DNA of 64,000 nt from Desulfatibacillum sp. (GCA_016342355.1 JAEINP010000022.1:1-64000); one strand, 5' to 3'. Positions 9,390 to 19,645 are shown, numbered from the stretch's first letter. A program made the numbers and translations. The notes: a model not told the origin generated them from the sequence alone.

Positions 9390-10511
9390 TTATTCATCAT
9401 ATATTTTCAGGATACTGTCAATTACGATCTGTTCAGAATACTCGGTGAGAATAAAGGTGCGCCCCTGATGGCCCATTTCCCTGGCCTGCTCCGGGTTATT
9501 CAAAATATAAAGGATGGCTTCCGCCAGGGCTGGGGAGTCCTTTAACGGAACCAGAAGGCCTGTCACGCCATCCTTAACCACGTCCCGGCATCCTACAACA
9601 TCAGTAGCCACCACCGGACGGGTCATGGCCGAGGCCTCCATAAGGGATCGGGGTGCGCCCTCCCGGTACGAAGGCAGCACCACCACACTCGCGGAAGCAA
9701 TGAACGTCCGCACATCTTCGGTTTCCCCAAGCCAGGTCACAACGCCTTCTTCTATCCATTCTTCCAGGTCCCGGGTGTTTACCACCGTCGGGTTACGCTC
9801 ATCCCTGCCTCCCAGTAAACAAAAATTTGCAGGAGAGCCTGCTTTTTTGGCAATACGGGCTGCTTCGACAAATTCGTATACTCCCTTGTCCCTCAACAAC
9901 CGGGCCACCATCAGCACTACAGGAGCCGCATTAGGGTCAGGATCGGGGTATAACCCGGAATCAAAATGCGCGCAATCCACTCCCTCCCCAGGCAAAAGCC
10001 CGGCTTTTTCCGGCTTTATGATTCCCCTGGAGACAAAAAAATCCAGGTCGCTGGTATTGAGAAAAAAAACATAATCGGAAAACACAAACGCCACCCGATA
10101 CATGAATTCAACCAGGGTTTGCAAAACCGAACTGCCAGAGCCTGTGAATACATAACCCAGGCCGGTGATGGTGCTGATGACCTTGGGAACCCCGGCCAAA
10201 CGCGCCGCTATGCTCCCATAAATAACTGGTTTTATGGTAAAAAGATGGACAATTTCGGGTTTGTATTTGCGGTTCCATAAAAACATGGCCCAAAAAAATT
10301 TTATATCGGAAACAGGATTAATCCCTTTCATATCCAGAGGCATATTACTGAATGGAATGCCCATGGCCCGGATTTTTGCTGCAAATCCGCCTCCTCTGGC
10401 CCCGGCGCATAAAACCTCATGCCCCTGCTTTTGCAAAGTGCGCATCAGCCCCGCCCGAAAATTATACAAGGTCCACGCGCAACGCGAAACCAAGGCAATC
10501 CTTTTTGCCAT
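9390..10511 (-). CDS. GT4 family glycosyltransferase (PglA-like)
   Basis: A cytoplasmic retaining glycosyltransferase, 373 residues, of GT-B fold. The N-terminal acceptor domain starts RIALVSRCAWTLYNFR and contains HLFTIKPVIYG and TGLGYVFTG. The latter two resemble undecaprenyl-diphosphosugar transferases of the PglA/WbnH type. The C-terminal nucleotide-sugar domain has the GT4 motif around PSYREGAPRSLMEASAM, followed by GCRDVV-DGVTGLLVP. It is last in a run of murJ, ftsB, methyltransferase and two glycosyltransferases, so it probably adds a sugar to a lipid-linked surface glycan. The precise donor and acceptor cannot be read from sequence. Confidence 0.85.
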   Translation of the reverse strand: MAKRIALVSRCAWTLYNFRAGLMRTLQKQGHEVLCAGARGGGFAAKIRAMGIPFSNMPLDMKGINPVSDIKFFWAMFLWNRKYKPEIVHLFTIKPVIYGSIAARLAGVPKVISTITGLGYVFTGSGSSVLQTLVEFMYRVAFVFSDYVFFLNTSDLDFFVSRGIIKPEKAGLLPGEGVDCAHFDSGLYPDPDPNAAPVVLMVARLLRDKGVYEFVEAARIAKKAGSPANFCLLGGRDERNPTVVNTRDLEEWIEEGVVTWLGETEDVRTFIASASVVVLPSYREGAPRSLMEASAMTRPVVATDVVGCRDVVKDGVTGLLVPLKDSPALAEAILYILNNPEQAREMGHQGRTFILTEYSEQIVIDSILKIYDE

Positions 10512-10523
10512 TTAACAGACCCC

Positions 10524-11660
10524 CTATGCTATCAAACTGCCATAAAAATCTTCATATTGCGATACCACGGACTCCATGGAATACATATCCACGATTCTTT
10601 GCCGCGCCTCTATTCCCAGAAGGCGCTTTTTTTCCTTATCCATGGTCAATAACTCCATCAAAGCCCCTGCCATGGCAACCGCATCCTTCCCCGGGACCAA
10701 AACGCCGGTATCGCCCATAATCCGAGCTACATCGCCCACGTTATTGGCGACTACAGGCGCCTGGCAGGCCATGGCTTCTCCCACCACATTGGGAAATCCT
10801 TCTCCTAAAGAACTCAAAACAGACACATCCGTAGCAGACAAAATTTCCGGCATGTCCCGCCGTCGACCTAATAAGAGAACATTGGCTTCTATGCCCAGAT
10901 CCCGAACCAATCCGTACAATGTAGCGTTGTCCGGGTCAACCCTGTCTCCGCAAAGAATAAGCCGTGCATCTGGTATAACCCTGCAAACCAGGGCAATGGC
11001 CCGCATCAGGGTGTCATGATCCTTCATGGGGTCTTGTCTGGCGATCATGGTGACTACCGGAGCCGCCGGATCAATCCCCAACTCCTCCCTGATGCGCCGC
11101 CCCTGGAGTTCATCCCTGGAAAAACGGTCCAGGTCAAATCCGTTGGGTATCACCTCAAACCGTTTGGGTGCGTAACCCAACTCCATATGGAAATCCCTTC
11201 CCACATGGGAGTTGGCTATCACGGCGTCAGGAAAGGACGAAAACCTGGCGCAGGCCTTCACGGTCCAGCCAGTCAGCTTCCGGTATTGGGAAAAATCAAT
11301 ATTGGAATTCCTGATGTTCCATGCAACCCGGGCATGTGAACACATGCGGGCCGCTATAAGTCCCATCAGGTCAGCATGGTACAACCATGTCTGGACCACT
11401 TGGGGTTTGAATTCCCGGATAATTTTTATAAGCCGCCATACAGACCCAGGCATTGGCTTGCCAAGGTCTAACCCCAGGCTCTCCACCTGAATACCCGTGG
11501 CGGCAATCTCCCGGGCAACAGGCCCGGCATGCACCATGCTCACCACACGGGAGGAAAACCGATCCCTGTCCATGGCTTGGCACAGCTTTGCCAGCATGGC
11601 TTCGGCCCCTCCCGTATCCGTGGTGGTGATGAGATGCAAAATTCTCATAGGTTCAGGCAT
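10524..11660 (-). CDS. GT4 family glycosyltransferase
   Basis: A second GT-B glycosyltransferase. It begins RILHLITTTDTGGAEAMLAKL, the N-terminal signature of GT4 enzymes that build exopolysaccharide or O-antigen. It continues with HADLMGLIAARM and NSHVGRDFH, and ends with the donor motif SLGEGFPNVVGEAMACQAPV. Three in-frame ATGs occur within the first nine codons. I prefer the second, which overlaps the upstream methyltransferase stop and has a GGAA-type site; ATG 12 bases upstream or 12 downstream are alternatives. The 12-bp gap to the next glycosyltransferase gene implies one transcript. Substrate unknown. Confidence 0.85.
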   Translation of the reverse strand: MPEPMRILHLITTTDTGGAEAMLAKLCQAMDRDRFSSRVVSMVHAGPVAREIAATGIQVESLGLDLGKPMPGSVWRLIKIIREFKPQVVQTWLYHADLMGLIAARMCSHARVAWNIRNSNIDFSQYRKLTGWTVKACARFSSFPDAVIANSHVGRDFHMELGYAPKRFEVIPNGFDLDRFSRDELQGRRIREELGIDPAAPVVTMIARQDPMKDHDTLMRAIALVCRVIPDARLILCGDRVDPDNATLYGLVRDLGIEANVLLLGRRRDMPEILSATDVSVLSSLGEGFPNVVGEAMACQAPVVANNVGDVARIMGDTGVLVPGKDAVAMAGALMELLTMDKEKKRLLGIEARQRIVDMYSMESVVSQYEDFYGSLIA

Positions 11661-12651
11661 AAGGGGTTCCATGTTCCTTTTTTATCGCCAGACACAAGTA
11701 GGGGGACATGCCCAGGCCTGTTGCGGCAGTCAATTTCCTTGCCGAATTGATGGCAAAAGACATGGGCAGGGATAGTTTTCGTTCCGAGACTGCCTCCAGC
11801 CAAACCTGATGGCAACTCCTTATGCCCCGGCCAGGCTTTGCCATTCTCGCCCGGGAATCGTGTTTGCACAGTATCCCGAGCACCTCTGCCGCAGTGGCGC
11901 CCCGTATGCCCCGCCGCAACAAAGATTGCCAGCTTTCCCCTTGGCTCACCCGGGAAGAAAACATCCTGGCTACAGTCAAGGCGATTTTGTCCGGCAGATA
12001 ATTAATCATGGGAAGCCCGGTAGTGTGCATCTCGATGGGGAACCAGCGAAAAGGGGTTTCGGTGATAAGTATAAGCCCCCCTGGCTTTAAGGTATCCCAC
12101 AACATGGGTACCAGTGTTTTTCGCTCACTGGGCAGCAGATGCTCAAATACCGCGTTCAGCAAGACCAGATCAAACTTCTCCAAATCAGGAGGCAACTGGT
12201 CATCCGAGGGCGATTGAAGAAAACGAATGTCACGAAATCCGTAATGCCTGGCCCGGAGCCTGGCTATCTCCAAAAGGCCGGGAGACCTTTCCACGCCCAC
12301 TATCTGCGCCAGGGGCGCCATGCGTTTTAAAACCATGGAGGAAGCGCCGCTTCCACAACCAAAATCGAGCACTCGTTTGCCATTAAGGGCCTGATCGTCA
12401 AAATAAGCCAATACACTTTTTTGCAAAAGCGCGGCAGTATAGCAAGGGTCCTCATCCCGGCGGATTTCATCACACAAAAAAAGCGGCCCCTTGGCGTCCA
12501 GCAGCGCCCTGACCAATTCGGGCGGATATGCGGTTGTCCATTTTTTCGTGGGTTTGAGAGCTCCTATGGGAATAACCTCTATTCTCAGCAAGCCACCGGG
12601 CTGGGGAATAAGCCTTACCATACCCTTTTTGTGGTCTAAGGTAAGAGTCAT
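11653..12651 (-). CDS. Class I SAM-dependent methyltransferase
   Basis: A 332-residue protein with a Rossmann methyltransferase core at about residues 90-210. Motif I is VLDFGCGSGASS, the acidic post-I loop is VGVERS and motif IV is FDLVLLNAVFEHL. An N-terminal segment of about 80 residues and a C-terminal extension of about 120 are not recognised. The core is like those of surface-glycan methyltransferases. Its ATG overlaps the ftsB-like stop (ATGA), and its stop overlaps the start of the first glycosyltransferase, so it is embedded in a translationally coupled operon. A glycan or glycolipid substrate is inferred from neighbours only. Confidence 0.8.
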   Translation of the reverse strand: MTLTLDHKKGMVRLIPQPGGLLRIEVIPIGALKPTKKWTTAYPPELVRALLDAKGPLFLCDEIRRDEDPCYTAALLQKSVLAYFDDQALNGKRVLDFGCGSGASSMVLKRMAPLAQIVGVERSPGLLEIARLRARHYGFRDIRFLQSPSDDQLPPDLEKFDLVLLNAVFEHLLPSERKTLVPMLWDTLKPGGLILITETPFRWFPIEMHTTGLPMINYLPDKIALTVARMFSSRVSQGESWQSLLRRGIRGATAAEVLGILCKHDSRARMAKPGRGIRSCHQVWLEAVSERKLSLPMSFAINSARKLTAATGLGMSPYLCLAIKKEHGTPYA

Positions 12652-12950
12652 TTTTCTGCTTTCTCGCTTTGCTTTTTAAAATCATAGATAAACTCGTCCC
12701 TCGCCACCATCCCCAATTCCTTCCTGGCCACACTTTCCAGATAAGCCGGGTCCTCCAATAACCGATACATGGTTCTGCGCAAACGGGTGTTTTCCTTTTC
12801 CAGTTCCTGGTTTTTTTGCGCCAAGCGAGCGACTTCTCTTTTTAGATTGTACATGTCCACCAGCCCGCGGTTGCCAAAAGCCAAAAAAAAGAACAGAACC
12901 GCCACTATTACCACCAATACGGCAATCAAAATATTATGGAGTTTATTCAT
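12648..12950 (-). CDS. ftsB: FtsB/DivIC-family septum formation initiator
   Basis: A 100-residue bitopic membrane protein: short cytoplasmic tail, one transmembrane helix (about 7-26), a periplasmic heptad coiled coil (about 30-65) and the conserved tail YLESVARKELGMVARDE. In known systems FtsB joins FtsL and FtsQ and helps activate septal peptidoglycan synthesis. Here it overlaps the murJ stop by 8 bp and overlaps the methyltransferase start, linking division to the lipid II flippase gene. The symbol is given by family; no FtsL or FtsQ is in view to confirm the complex. Confidence 0.85.
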   Translation of the reverse strand: MNKLHNILIAVLVVIVAVLFFFLAFGNRGLVDMYNLKREVARLAQKNQELEKENTRLRRTMYRLLEDPAYLESVARKELGMVARDEFIYDFKKQSEKAEK

Positions 12951-14520
12951 GGCGTCTAACCCTTTTGCCTATTAAACCCATCAGGGCCTGGAACTCTTTT
13001 GGGCATAAAAAACGCGCAAAACCCATGTATATCGCAATTCCTGCCCCTATGCATGCCAGGGTTCCCCAAGCCAGGCGCACAGAATCGGCCTGTACTGGAT
13101 TCCGGATGCCAATAAAAAGGGCGCAAACATAAACCCCTATGCCCATTCCAAGGGAAGAAACAAAGGATCCTCCCACGGATTTTAAGATTTTTCGCCCCCC
13201 TAAACGCCCTATTTTACGCCTTAGATGGTAAGTCAGCAACCCGAGGCTAAGCGCGGACGACAAAGTGGCCGCCAGGGCTAGCCCTCCGTGGAGCAGCGGC
13301 CCCATGAAGGCCATGGCAAAAGCCAGATAGGCAATCAGGGACAAAATTGCAACCCGCACGGGGGTTACGGTATCCTGGAGCGCATAAAGCACGGAAACAA
13401 CAATCCGGGAGCCTGAAATAGCGCACAAACCCAATACAAAATATATCAAAGCCTGAGCTGTGTATAAAGTCGCCTCTGCACCAAAGGCCCCCCTTTGGAA
13501 CAACAGGCTCACTATGGGGTGGGCCAGCACCACCAGTCCCACAGTGGCAGGCAGGTTCACAAACATGATTATCCGCATGGCATAGCCAAAGCTGTCTTTC
13601 AGCCCGTCCATGTCCTTATTGGCAGCCTGGCGTGAAAAACTGGGTAATGCCGCCGTTGCCAGGGCTATCCCGAATATGCCCAGGGGTAACTGGGTCAGCC
13701 GGTCGGCATAATACAAATAAGACACACTGCCTTCGGGCAGTAAAGAAGCCAGTATGGTCCCAATAATGATGTAAATCTGATATACACCTGCGCCCAGTAT
13801 GGCTGGCCCCATAAGCACGGCCACCCGTTTGATTCCCGGATGGGTCAAGGGACCCTTTATCCACCCCCGGAATCCGCGTTTGTGCATGAACGGAACCTGT
13901 AATAGTAACTGCAATACTCCGCCCAACACAACCCCCAGGGCCAGAGAAATCACAGGCGGCTGGAACATTGAAAATAGCCAATACACGCTGCCGATCATGG
14001 CAAGATTAAGGAAGATCGGGGCCAGGGCAGGGGCTGCAAAATGCCTGAGGCTGTTCAATATGCCCATGCACAACGCCACCAAGCCTATAAAAAAAATATA
14101 GGGGAAGGTAATGCGCGTCAAGGTGACGGTCAGGGCGAATTGGTCGGGATTCTTGGCAAAGCCCGGCGCCAGGACCATTACTACCTGAGGCGCGAAAATC
14201 ACCCCTAACACCGTCAGTCCCGCCAGAATAACCAGCAAAAGCCTGAAAGCAGCCCCGGCCATACGCATGGCTTCCTCGTGGCCCTTTTTTTCAAGATACT
14301 CCGAAAAAACCGGCACAAAGGCAATGGTCAGGGACCCCTCGGCAAACAACCGCCTGAGCAGGTTGGGAATGCGAAAAGCCACCAGAAAGGCGTCAAGATT
14401 GACCGAGGTGCCAAAAAAATAGGCCATCACCGCGTCCCGTACATAACCCAGAACCCGGGATAGGGCTGTGGCTCCCCCCACAACCCCAGCGGCTTTGGTC
14501 ATCTGCGCCCGTTCCGACAT
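12943..14520 (-). CDS. murJ: Lipid II flippase MurJ (MviN)
   Basis: Flips lipid-linked peptidoglycan precursor across the inner membrane. The 525 residues form about 14 hydrophobic helices of the MOP exporter superfamily. The N-terminal MurJ signature is clear: LGYVRDAVMAYFFG, then DAFLVAFRIPNLLRRLFAEG with the essential Arg residues, and SEYLEKKG. GGAGGG stands 3-8 bases before the ATG. It heads the ftsB/methyltransferase/glycosyltransferase run, although a small membrane-protein frame lies 53 bp upstream on the same strand. MOP flippases can also move other lipid-linked glycans, but the N-terminal motifs favour MurJ. Confidence 0.93.
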   Translation of the reverse strand: MSERAQMTKAAGVVGGATALSRVLGYVRDAVMAYFFGTSVNLDAFLVAFRIPNLLRRLFAEGSLTIAFVPVFSEYLEKKGHEEAMRMAGAAFRLLLVILAGLTVLGVIFAPQVVMVLAPGFAKNPDQFALTVTLTRITFPYIFFIGLVALCMGILNSLRHFAAPALAPIFLNLAMIGSVYWLFSMFQPPVISLALGVVLGGVLQLLLQVPFMHKRGFRGWIKGPLTHPGIKRVAVLMGPAILGAGVYQIYIIIGTILASLLPEGSVSYLYYADRLTQLPLGIFGIALATAALPSFSRQAANKDMDGLKDSFGYAMRIIMFVNLPATVGLVVLAHPIVSLLFQRGAFGAEATLYTAQALIYFVLGLCAISGSRIVVSVLYALQDTVTPVRVAILSLIAYLAFAMAFMGPLLHGGLALAATLSSALSLGLLTYHLRRKIGRLGGRKILKSVGGSFVSSLGMGIGVYVCALFIGIRNPVQADSVRLAWGTLACIGAGIAIYMGFARFLCPKEFQALMGLIGKRVRRHE

Positions 14521-14573
14521 ACTCCCTCCACCGGGGTTTGCTTCCCTGGAAACCGTTTCGATGCTGCAATATT

Positions 14574-14723
14574 CTATAATTTCCGATCGGATTCTTTATA
14601 CATCTCCACCATGTAAATGGCAAGGACCCATGCTATCCATGCACTTGCAAAAAGCAGGGCGGCGGTAACACCGTCCCATAAATACCAGCGGTTTTTAGTC
14701 TGAAAAAGCACCCATACACCCAT
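14574..14723 (-). CDS. Predicted 49-residue single-pass membrane protein
   Basis: A short open frame upstream of murJ on the same strand. It has an N-terminal aromatic segment (FQTKNRWYLWDGV), one strong transmembrane helix (about residues 20-38, AALLFASAWIAWVLAIYMV) and a charged tail ending KESDRKL. A GAAGG-like site sits unusually close to the ATG, and the frame stays open 17 codons further upstream without a better start. No family is recognised. The composition looks like coding sequence rather than chance, but the weak start makes this tentative. Cotranscription with murJ is plausible (53-bp gap). Confidence 0.45.
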   Translation of the reverse strand: MGVWVLFQTKNRWYLWDGVTAALLFASAWIAWVLAIYMVEMYKESDRKL

Positions 14724-14752
14724 GCCTTCAAGATGCCATATGGGAACCCGCC

Positions 14753-14781
14753 TTGACCTTTGACCATGGAGTTGTTATTTT
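14753..14781 (+). promoter_or_regulatory. Candidate sigma70-type promoter for the GNAT/DUF2156/kinase genes
   Basis: TTGACC, 17-bp spacer, TATTTT, with the predicted start about 60 bp before the GNAT gene. The -35 box is followed by a second TTGACC-like copy (TTTGACC). Confidence 0.4.
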
Positions 14782-14847
14782 TACATATTGTAGCATCATT
14801 ACTCAAGAAGGGGCTTGACGCCTCTTAATAAATGGAACAAATATAAC

Positions 14848-15264
14848 ATGTCTTTGGTAAGGTTTTTGCAGGCACCCACACAGGAGGAAATCGCCCGTAT
14901 AGTAGCACTCTATATGGGCCAGGGCTGGTGGGAAGAAGGAAAAGAAGGCCCAGAACTGGTCGCACGCATTGTGGCTGGAAGCCATTGCTTTGCCGTGGCT
15001 GAAGAAAATGGCCTCATTGTGGGCTTTGGTCGGGCCATAAGCGACAGGGCCAGCGATGCCTATGTGCAGGATGTACTGGTTGCCCCGGAATTCCGGGGAA
15101 AAGGTATAGGACGCCTTATCGTCCGGGAGTTGACCGAAAAGGTCCATGGCGACGGCCTGCGCTGGATCGGAGTGATCGCCGAGCAAGGCTCCGCCCCTTT
15201 TTACACATCCCTTGGGTTCAAAGAAATGACCGGGGCAGCTCCCATGTTAAAAACCAGGAAATAG
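14848..15264 (+). CDS. GNAT-family N-acetyltransferase
   Basis: Acyl-CoA-dependent N-acyltransferase, about 138 residues. The acetyl-CoA pyrophosphate loop is visible as VAPEFRGKGIGRLIV. The preceding strand reads DAYVQDVLV and the C-terminal region FYTSLGFKEM, all typical of GNAT motifs A and B. I chose ATG (SLVRFLQ follows); a TTG 33 bases upstream is possible but lacks a properly spaced ribosome site. The gene ends 8 bp before the DUF2156 gene, suggesting one transcript with it and the hybrid kinase. The substrate is unknown. Confidence 0.8.
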   Translation: MSLVRFLQAPTQEEIARIVALYMGQGWWEEGKEGPELVARIVAGSHCFAVAEENGLIVGFGRAISDRASDAYVQDVLVAPEFRGKGIGRLIVRELTEKVHGDGLRWIGVIAEQGSAPFYTSLGFKEMTGAAPMLKTRK

Positions 15265-15272
15265 AATATCCA

Positions 15273-16184
15273 ATGAATTTTAAGCCGTTACGACCCGTTG
15301 ATTACGAACGTATTAAACCTTTGTTCTCCACCATGCCCTACGAGTTGTGCGCGTACTCCCTCAACTCCATGATGGTCTGGCACAATAACAGCTACTCACC
15401 CCACGGGGCTGTGCACGATGACACCCTTTTCGTGTGCGTTCAATTTGCGGACAAACGGAAACCCCCCTATCTCGTCCTGCCTATCTCCCCCAACAGGGAA
15501 TATTCACCGGAAGAACTGGCGGAATTGGCAAATAAAATCGGGATAGGCAAGTTTCATTTTATCCCCAAAGCCTATATCGCTAAATATGGGCGCGACAGGA
15601 TTGCCTCCCTGTTTTCCGTTCGCGCCCATACGGAATACCACGATTACGTTTATCTGACCCAGGACCTTGCCACCCTCAAGGGCAACAAATATTCCAAAAA
15701 ACGCAATCTCCTTAACCAGTTCAATAAGGAATACATCCGGCGCAACAGGGTGGAGATCCAGGACTTGAACCGGGAACACGCGCCGGAATGCCTGGAATTC
15801 CTGGATGAATGGTGCATCCAAAGAGACTGTGGCAGGGATGTGGACGATGACCTGAGCTGCGAAAAGCGGGCTGTGGAAAATTCCCTCAACTATTGGAACC
15901 TTTTAGGCTTCCGGGGCATCGTGGTGCGCGTGGACGGTAAAGTCCGGGCCTTTGCCATTGGTTCCCACCTTACCGCAAACATGGGTAACCTGAATTTCGA
16001 AAAGGCCGATGCCGATATTAAGGGCCTCTATCAGTACCTGGACAGGGAATGCGCGGCCCGGCTTTTTGAAGGCTACGAATTTATTAATAAAGAAAGCGAC
16101 ATGAACCTCCCCGGCTTGGCCCAGGCCAAACAATCCTATTATCCCGTGAGGATGGTTCATTCCTATAAGCTCATCCTCCGTTAG
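15273..16184 (+). CDS. DUF2156 (lysyl-phosphatidylglycerol synthase C-terminal-like) acyltransferase
   Basis: A 303-residue soluble protein with two tandem GNAT-like halves, the fold of the MprF/FemX-like aminoacyl-transferase domain. Typical family stretches are [18 protein letters not shown] near the N-terminus, [14 protein letters not shown] in the middle and [20 protein letters not shown] near the end. It lacks the flippase half of MprF. Related proteins are predicted to transfer aminoacyl or acyl groups to lipids or peptides. No substrate can be assigned here. Gaps of 8 bp to GNAT and 11 bp to the kinase indicate an operon. Confidence 0.8.
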   Translation: MNFKPLRPVDYERIKPLFSTMPYELCAYSLNSMMVWHNNSYSPHGAVHDDTLFVCVQFADKRKPPYLVLPISPNREYSPEELAELANKIGIGKFHFIPKAYIAKYGRDRIASLFSVRAHTEYHDYVYLTQDLATLKGNKYSKKRNLLNQFNKEYIRRNRVEIQDLNREHAPECLEFLDEWCIQRDCGRDVDDDLSCEKRAVENSLNYWNLLGFRGIVVRVDGKVRAFAIGSHLTANMGNLNFEKADADIKGLYQYLDRECAARLFEGYEFINKESDMNLPGLAQAKQSYYPVRMVHSYKLILR

Positions 16185-16195
16185 CAGAGTGCTTC

Positions 16196-19100
16196 ATGAA
16201 GCCTGATCAGAAGCAGGACGACGACATTCGCAGGCGCATGCTTTTTACTCTGGGGATTGCCCTGCTGGTCATGCTCGCCCTTTCCGCTTACGCCCTCAAA
16301 TGGGTGGGAGACCGCTACGCCCGCCGCCTTCTTGTCACCGAGTTGGAAGAAACCACCCGGGTTTATGAAAAAGAAGTGGCCTTGGAGACCATCTCGCTTT
16401 CCCGGTTGGCGGACTTTTTAGCCCGGGACAGGCGAATCCTAAACGCCTGGACGACAGGGGACCCCAAAACTCTCCGGGAATGGGCCCAACCTCTTCTCAA
16501 GAGCCTGAATGAACAAAATCAAATTGCCCGTCTCCTTTTCTGGGATGCCAGGGAACATTGCATGGCCTGCATCGACAACCCCTCCATATGCCCTGAAGCT
16601 CAACCGGGAAGCACCCTGAAACGCGCCATCCTGTCCGGTTCACCGCAAACGGGTTTTGACCTGGACCCTTCTGGAAAATTGCGCTTGGTCCGAGCCCTGC
16701 CCGTATACACAAACGAAAGCCAAACTCTCCTTGGTTATATGGAATTGGGCAAGGAAATCAGTCATGTCATTGGGGAATGCTCCCGGGTGCAGGGACACCG
16801 CATGCTGTTGCTCCTGAATAAGGACCTTCTGGACCGGAGAGCCTGGGAAGATGCCTACAGACCTGAAGAAAACCCGGGAAACTGGGTCAGTCTCACCCAT
16901 TTCGCGCCCGTGGACCCCCCTTCCTCCCAAATCCTCAAAGGCCTGGATTTTATCTTGCAGGAAGGGGGAACCATCAAAACCAAAACAGCTGCTTCCATCA
17001 GGGCGGACGGCAAAGCCTATCTTCCCGCTTCTTTTCCCCTGATGGGCGAAAACCAGGATATCCTGGGCGCTGTGGTGGTTCTTCTGGATGTTTCCTATAA
17101 AACCACGGCCATAAAAAATGCACGCATGGTCCTAACCTTTCTGGGAGGAACCATTGGTCTGGGCCTTTTTTTGTTTTTCTTCCTGGGCCTTAACCGGGTA
17201 AGGGCCACCATTATCAAAAGTAGAAAGGAACTTGAGTCGGAACTCCTCAAACGCAAGGAAGCGGAAGAAAAGTACCGGACCATATTCGAAAATATTCAGG
17301 ATGTGTATTTTGAGATATCCCTGGACGGCACCATTCTGGAAGCCAGTCCGTCTGTCAGTCGCATTTCCCAATACGGCCGCACGGATGTCCTGGGAAGATA
17401 TGCAAAGGATTTTCATGTGGATGGCGCCACCAGGGAGGAGTTTGTCCGCCAAATGCTCACAAGTGGGGAGGTCAGGGACTACGAAGTTCGCCTTCAAGAC
17501 CGGGACAGCCACCTAAAGGATTTTTCCATCAATTCCCGGCTTATCCTTAAAAGTGACGGCGATCCGGACAAAGTGGTTGGCGTCATGCGGGATGTCACTG
17601 AACGCCGCCTTGCCCAACGCCAGCTTGTGGCTGCCAAGGAACGCCTGGAAGAATCCAACTCCCGGCTTGAGGCTTCCATCAAAGGAGCTGAACAACTGGC
17701 TAAGGAAGCCTTTGTGGCGAATACCGCAAAAAGTCAGTTCCTGGCTAACATGAGCCATGAAATCCGCACTCCCATGAACGGCATTATCGGTATGATCACG
17801 CTCCTTTTGGATACCGCCCTTAACGAACAGCAACAGGTTTTTGCCCAAACCGTCCAAAAAAGCGCCCATGCCCTGGTGACCATCATTAATGACATCCTGG
17901 ACTTTTCCAAGGTGGAAGCCGGAAAAATGGAACTGGAGGACGTGGACTTTAACCTGATAGGGGAACTGGAGGCCCTGGGCGATGTCCTGGCCGTTAAAGC
18001 CCACGAAAAGAGTCTGGAATACGTTTGTATGATCCGGCCGGATGTCCCCGGGATTCTGACCGGAGACCCCACACGCTTGCGCCAGGTGCTGGTCAACATC
18101 ATCGGAAACGCCATCAAATTTACGGATTCGGGAGAAGTGGTGCTTGAGGTTTCTGTCCGGGATCAAACGCCTGATACATGCATGCTGGCCTTTACCGTCA
18201 TTGATACCGGTCCCGGTCTTCCTGAAGAAAAACAGGAATCCGTTTTTGAAGCCTTTGCACAGGCCGATTCCTCGGTCACCAGAAAATTCGGGGGAACCGG
18301 ACTTGGCTTGGCCATATCCCGAAGTCTGGCCCACCTTATGGGCGGCGAAATTCAGGCAAACAACCGGGAAAAACAAGGCGCTCAATTCCAGTTCACCGCC
18401 CAGTTCAGAATTCCAAAACTCAGCTCCCAAACGGTTCCCCCTTCCGCCGCCCTCTCCGGTAAAAAAATCCTGGTGGTGGACGATAACCAGTCCAGTCGAA
18501 TCGCTCTCGTAAACCTGTTGGAGACCTGGGGATGCCAGTGCCGCGAGGCAGTCGGCGCCCGTTCCGCCCTGGACGCCATCAAGCATGCGTTGGAAAACCA
18601 TGAACCCTTTGATGTCGCCCTCCTGGATCACACAGTGCCCGGGATGGACGGGGGATCCCTGGCCCGCAAAATTATGGAAAACCAAACCAATTTTGGGACT
18701 GCCCTGGTCATCATGATACCCCTTGGCTCTCCCGCTGAAGCCTACCCGGACTCCATCGCCGACCTGACTGCCTCCATCACCAAGCCTGTCAGGCAATCCC
18801 AATTGTACAGCACCTTGCAGGAAATTGTTAGCCAGGAACAGCACGAAGATCACATCGCTGTCCCGGAACCGGAAAAAATTCCCTCCGTCAATATATTCGG
18901 TTCAAGCATCCTCCTTGTGGAAGACAACCACGTGAATCAGCTGGTCGCCAAAGGCATACTCGCCAAGCTGGGTTACCGGGCTCATGTTGTGGAAAACGGT
19001 CTGCAGGCCCTCCAGTTTCTTGCCAGACAAAAGGTCGATCTGGTGCTCATGGATGTCCAAATGCCTGGCATGGACGGCATGGAGGCCACCCGTCAAATCC

Positions 19101-19645
19101 GGGCGGGCCAGCAAAATGTTCTGAATCCCAAGGTGCCCATAGTGGCCATGACTGCCAGGGCCATGAAAGGGGACAGGGAAAAATGTCTGGAAGCCGGAAT
19201 GGATGACTATGTGGCAAAACCTATTGATCCTGCCGCCTTGAAAGCCGCCCTTGCCCGCCATATTAAAGGCGCCCCTGTAAAGGCAAAACAAACCACTCCT
19301 GCAACCGGAACGGCGTTTGACAGGGGCAGCCTGGAAGACAGGCTCGGGGGAGATCAGGATCAAATGACTATGGTGCTGGAAATCTTTTTGCCTGACTCGG
19401 TACGACAACTGAAACTCATAAGGCAATGCCTGGAAGACAGGAACGCGGAAGGCCTGCGCGCTAGTACGCACCAACTTAAAGGCGCGGCCGGAAACGTGGG
19501 GGCCACTGCTGTTTTTGAAACCCTGGAAAAAATGGAAAACGTTCCTTCTGAAAACTATTGGGAGGGGCAGGAAAATCTTTTTGACAGGCTGGAAAATGAA
19601 TTGGATGTCTTTAATGTAGCAACACGCCCTTTAATAAGAAAGTAG
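16196..19645 (+). CDS. BarA-like hybrid sensor histidine kinase (Cache-like sensor, PAS, HisKA, HATPase, two REC, HPt)
   Basis: A multistep phosphorelay kinase of 1149 residues. The first transmembrane helix is about 15-37, a periplasmic sensor lies at about 40-300 and the second helix at about 302-325. A PAS domain covers about 355-465, followed by a coiled coil. HisKA has phospho-His521 in [10 protein letters not shown]. The ATPase domain contains NAIKFTDSG and a GTGLGLAIS box. Receiver 1 starts near 757 (phosphoacceptor Asp811, [12 protein letters not shown]). Receiver 2 has Asp953 in [11 protein letters not shown]. An HPt domain follows with His1092 in THQLKGAAG. All phosphotransfer residues are present, so the relay should work. 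No output regulator gene is adjacent. Its last 35 bp overlap the convergent cyclase gene. Confidence 0.92.
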   Translation: MKPDQKQDDDIRRRMLFTLGIALLVMLALSAYALKWVGDRYARRLLVTELEETTRVYEKEVALETISLSRLADFLARDRRILNAWTTGDPKTLREWAQPLLKSLNEQNQIARLLFWDAREHCMACIDNPSICPEAQPGSTLKRAILSGSPQTGFDLDPSGKLRLVRALPVYTNESQTLLGYMELGKEISHVIGECSRVQGHRMLLLLNKDLLDRRAWEDAYRPEENPGNWVSLTHFAPVDPPSSQILKGLDFILQEGGTIKTKTAASIRADGKAYLPASFPLMGENQDILGAVVVLLDVSYKTTAIKNARMVLTFLGGTIGLGLFLFFFLGLNRVRATIIKSRKELESELLKRKEAEEKYRTIFENIQDVYFEISLDGTILEASPSVSRISQYGRTDVLGRYAKDFHVDGATREEFVRQMLTSGEVRDYEVRLQDRDSHLKDFSINSRLILKSDGDPDKVVGVMRDVTERRLAQRQLVAAKERLEESNSRLEASIKGAEQLAKEAFVANTAKSQFLANMSHEIRTPMNGIIGMITLLLDTALNEQQQVFAQTVQKSAHALVTIINDILDFSKVEAGKMELEDVDFNLIGELEALGDVLAVKAHEKSLEYVCMIRPDVPGILTGDPTRLRQVLVNIIGNAIKFTDSGEVVLEVSVRDQTPDTCMLAFTVIDTGPGLPEEKQESVFEAFAQADSSVTRKFGGTGLGLAISRSLAHLMGGEIQANNREKQGAQFQFTAQFRIPKLSSQTVPPSAALSGKKILVVDDNQSSRIALVNLLETWGCQCREAVGARSALDAIKHALENHEPFDVALLDHTVPGMDGGSLARKIMENQTNFGTALVIMIPLGSPAEAYPDSIADLTASITKPVRQSQLYSTLQEIVSQEQHEDHIAVPEPEKIPSVNIFGSSILLVEDNHVNQLVAKGILAKLGYRAHVVENGLQALQFLARQKVDLVLMDVQMPGMDGMEATRQIRAGQQNVLNPKVPIVAMTARAMKGDREKCLEAGMDDYVAKPIDPAALKAALARHIKGAPVKAKQTTPATGTAFDRGSLEDRLGGDQDQMTMVLEIFLPDSVRQLKLIRQCLEDRNAEGLRASTHQLKGAAGNVGATAVFETLEKMENVPSENYWEGQENLFDRLENELDVFNVATRPLIRK

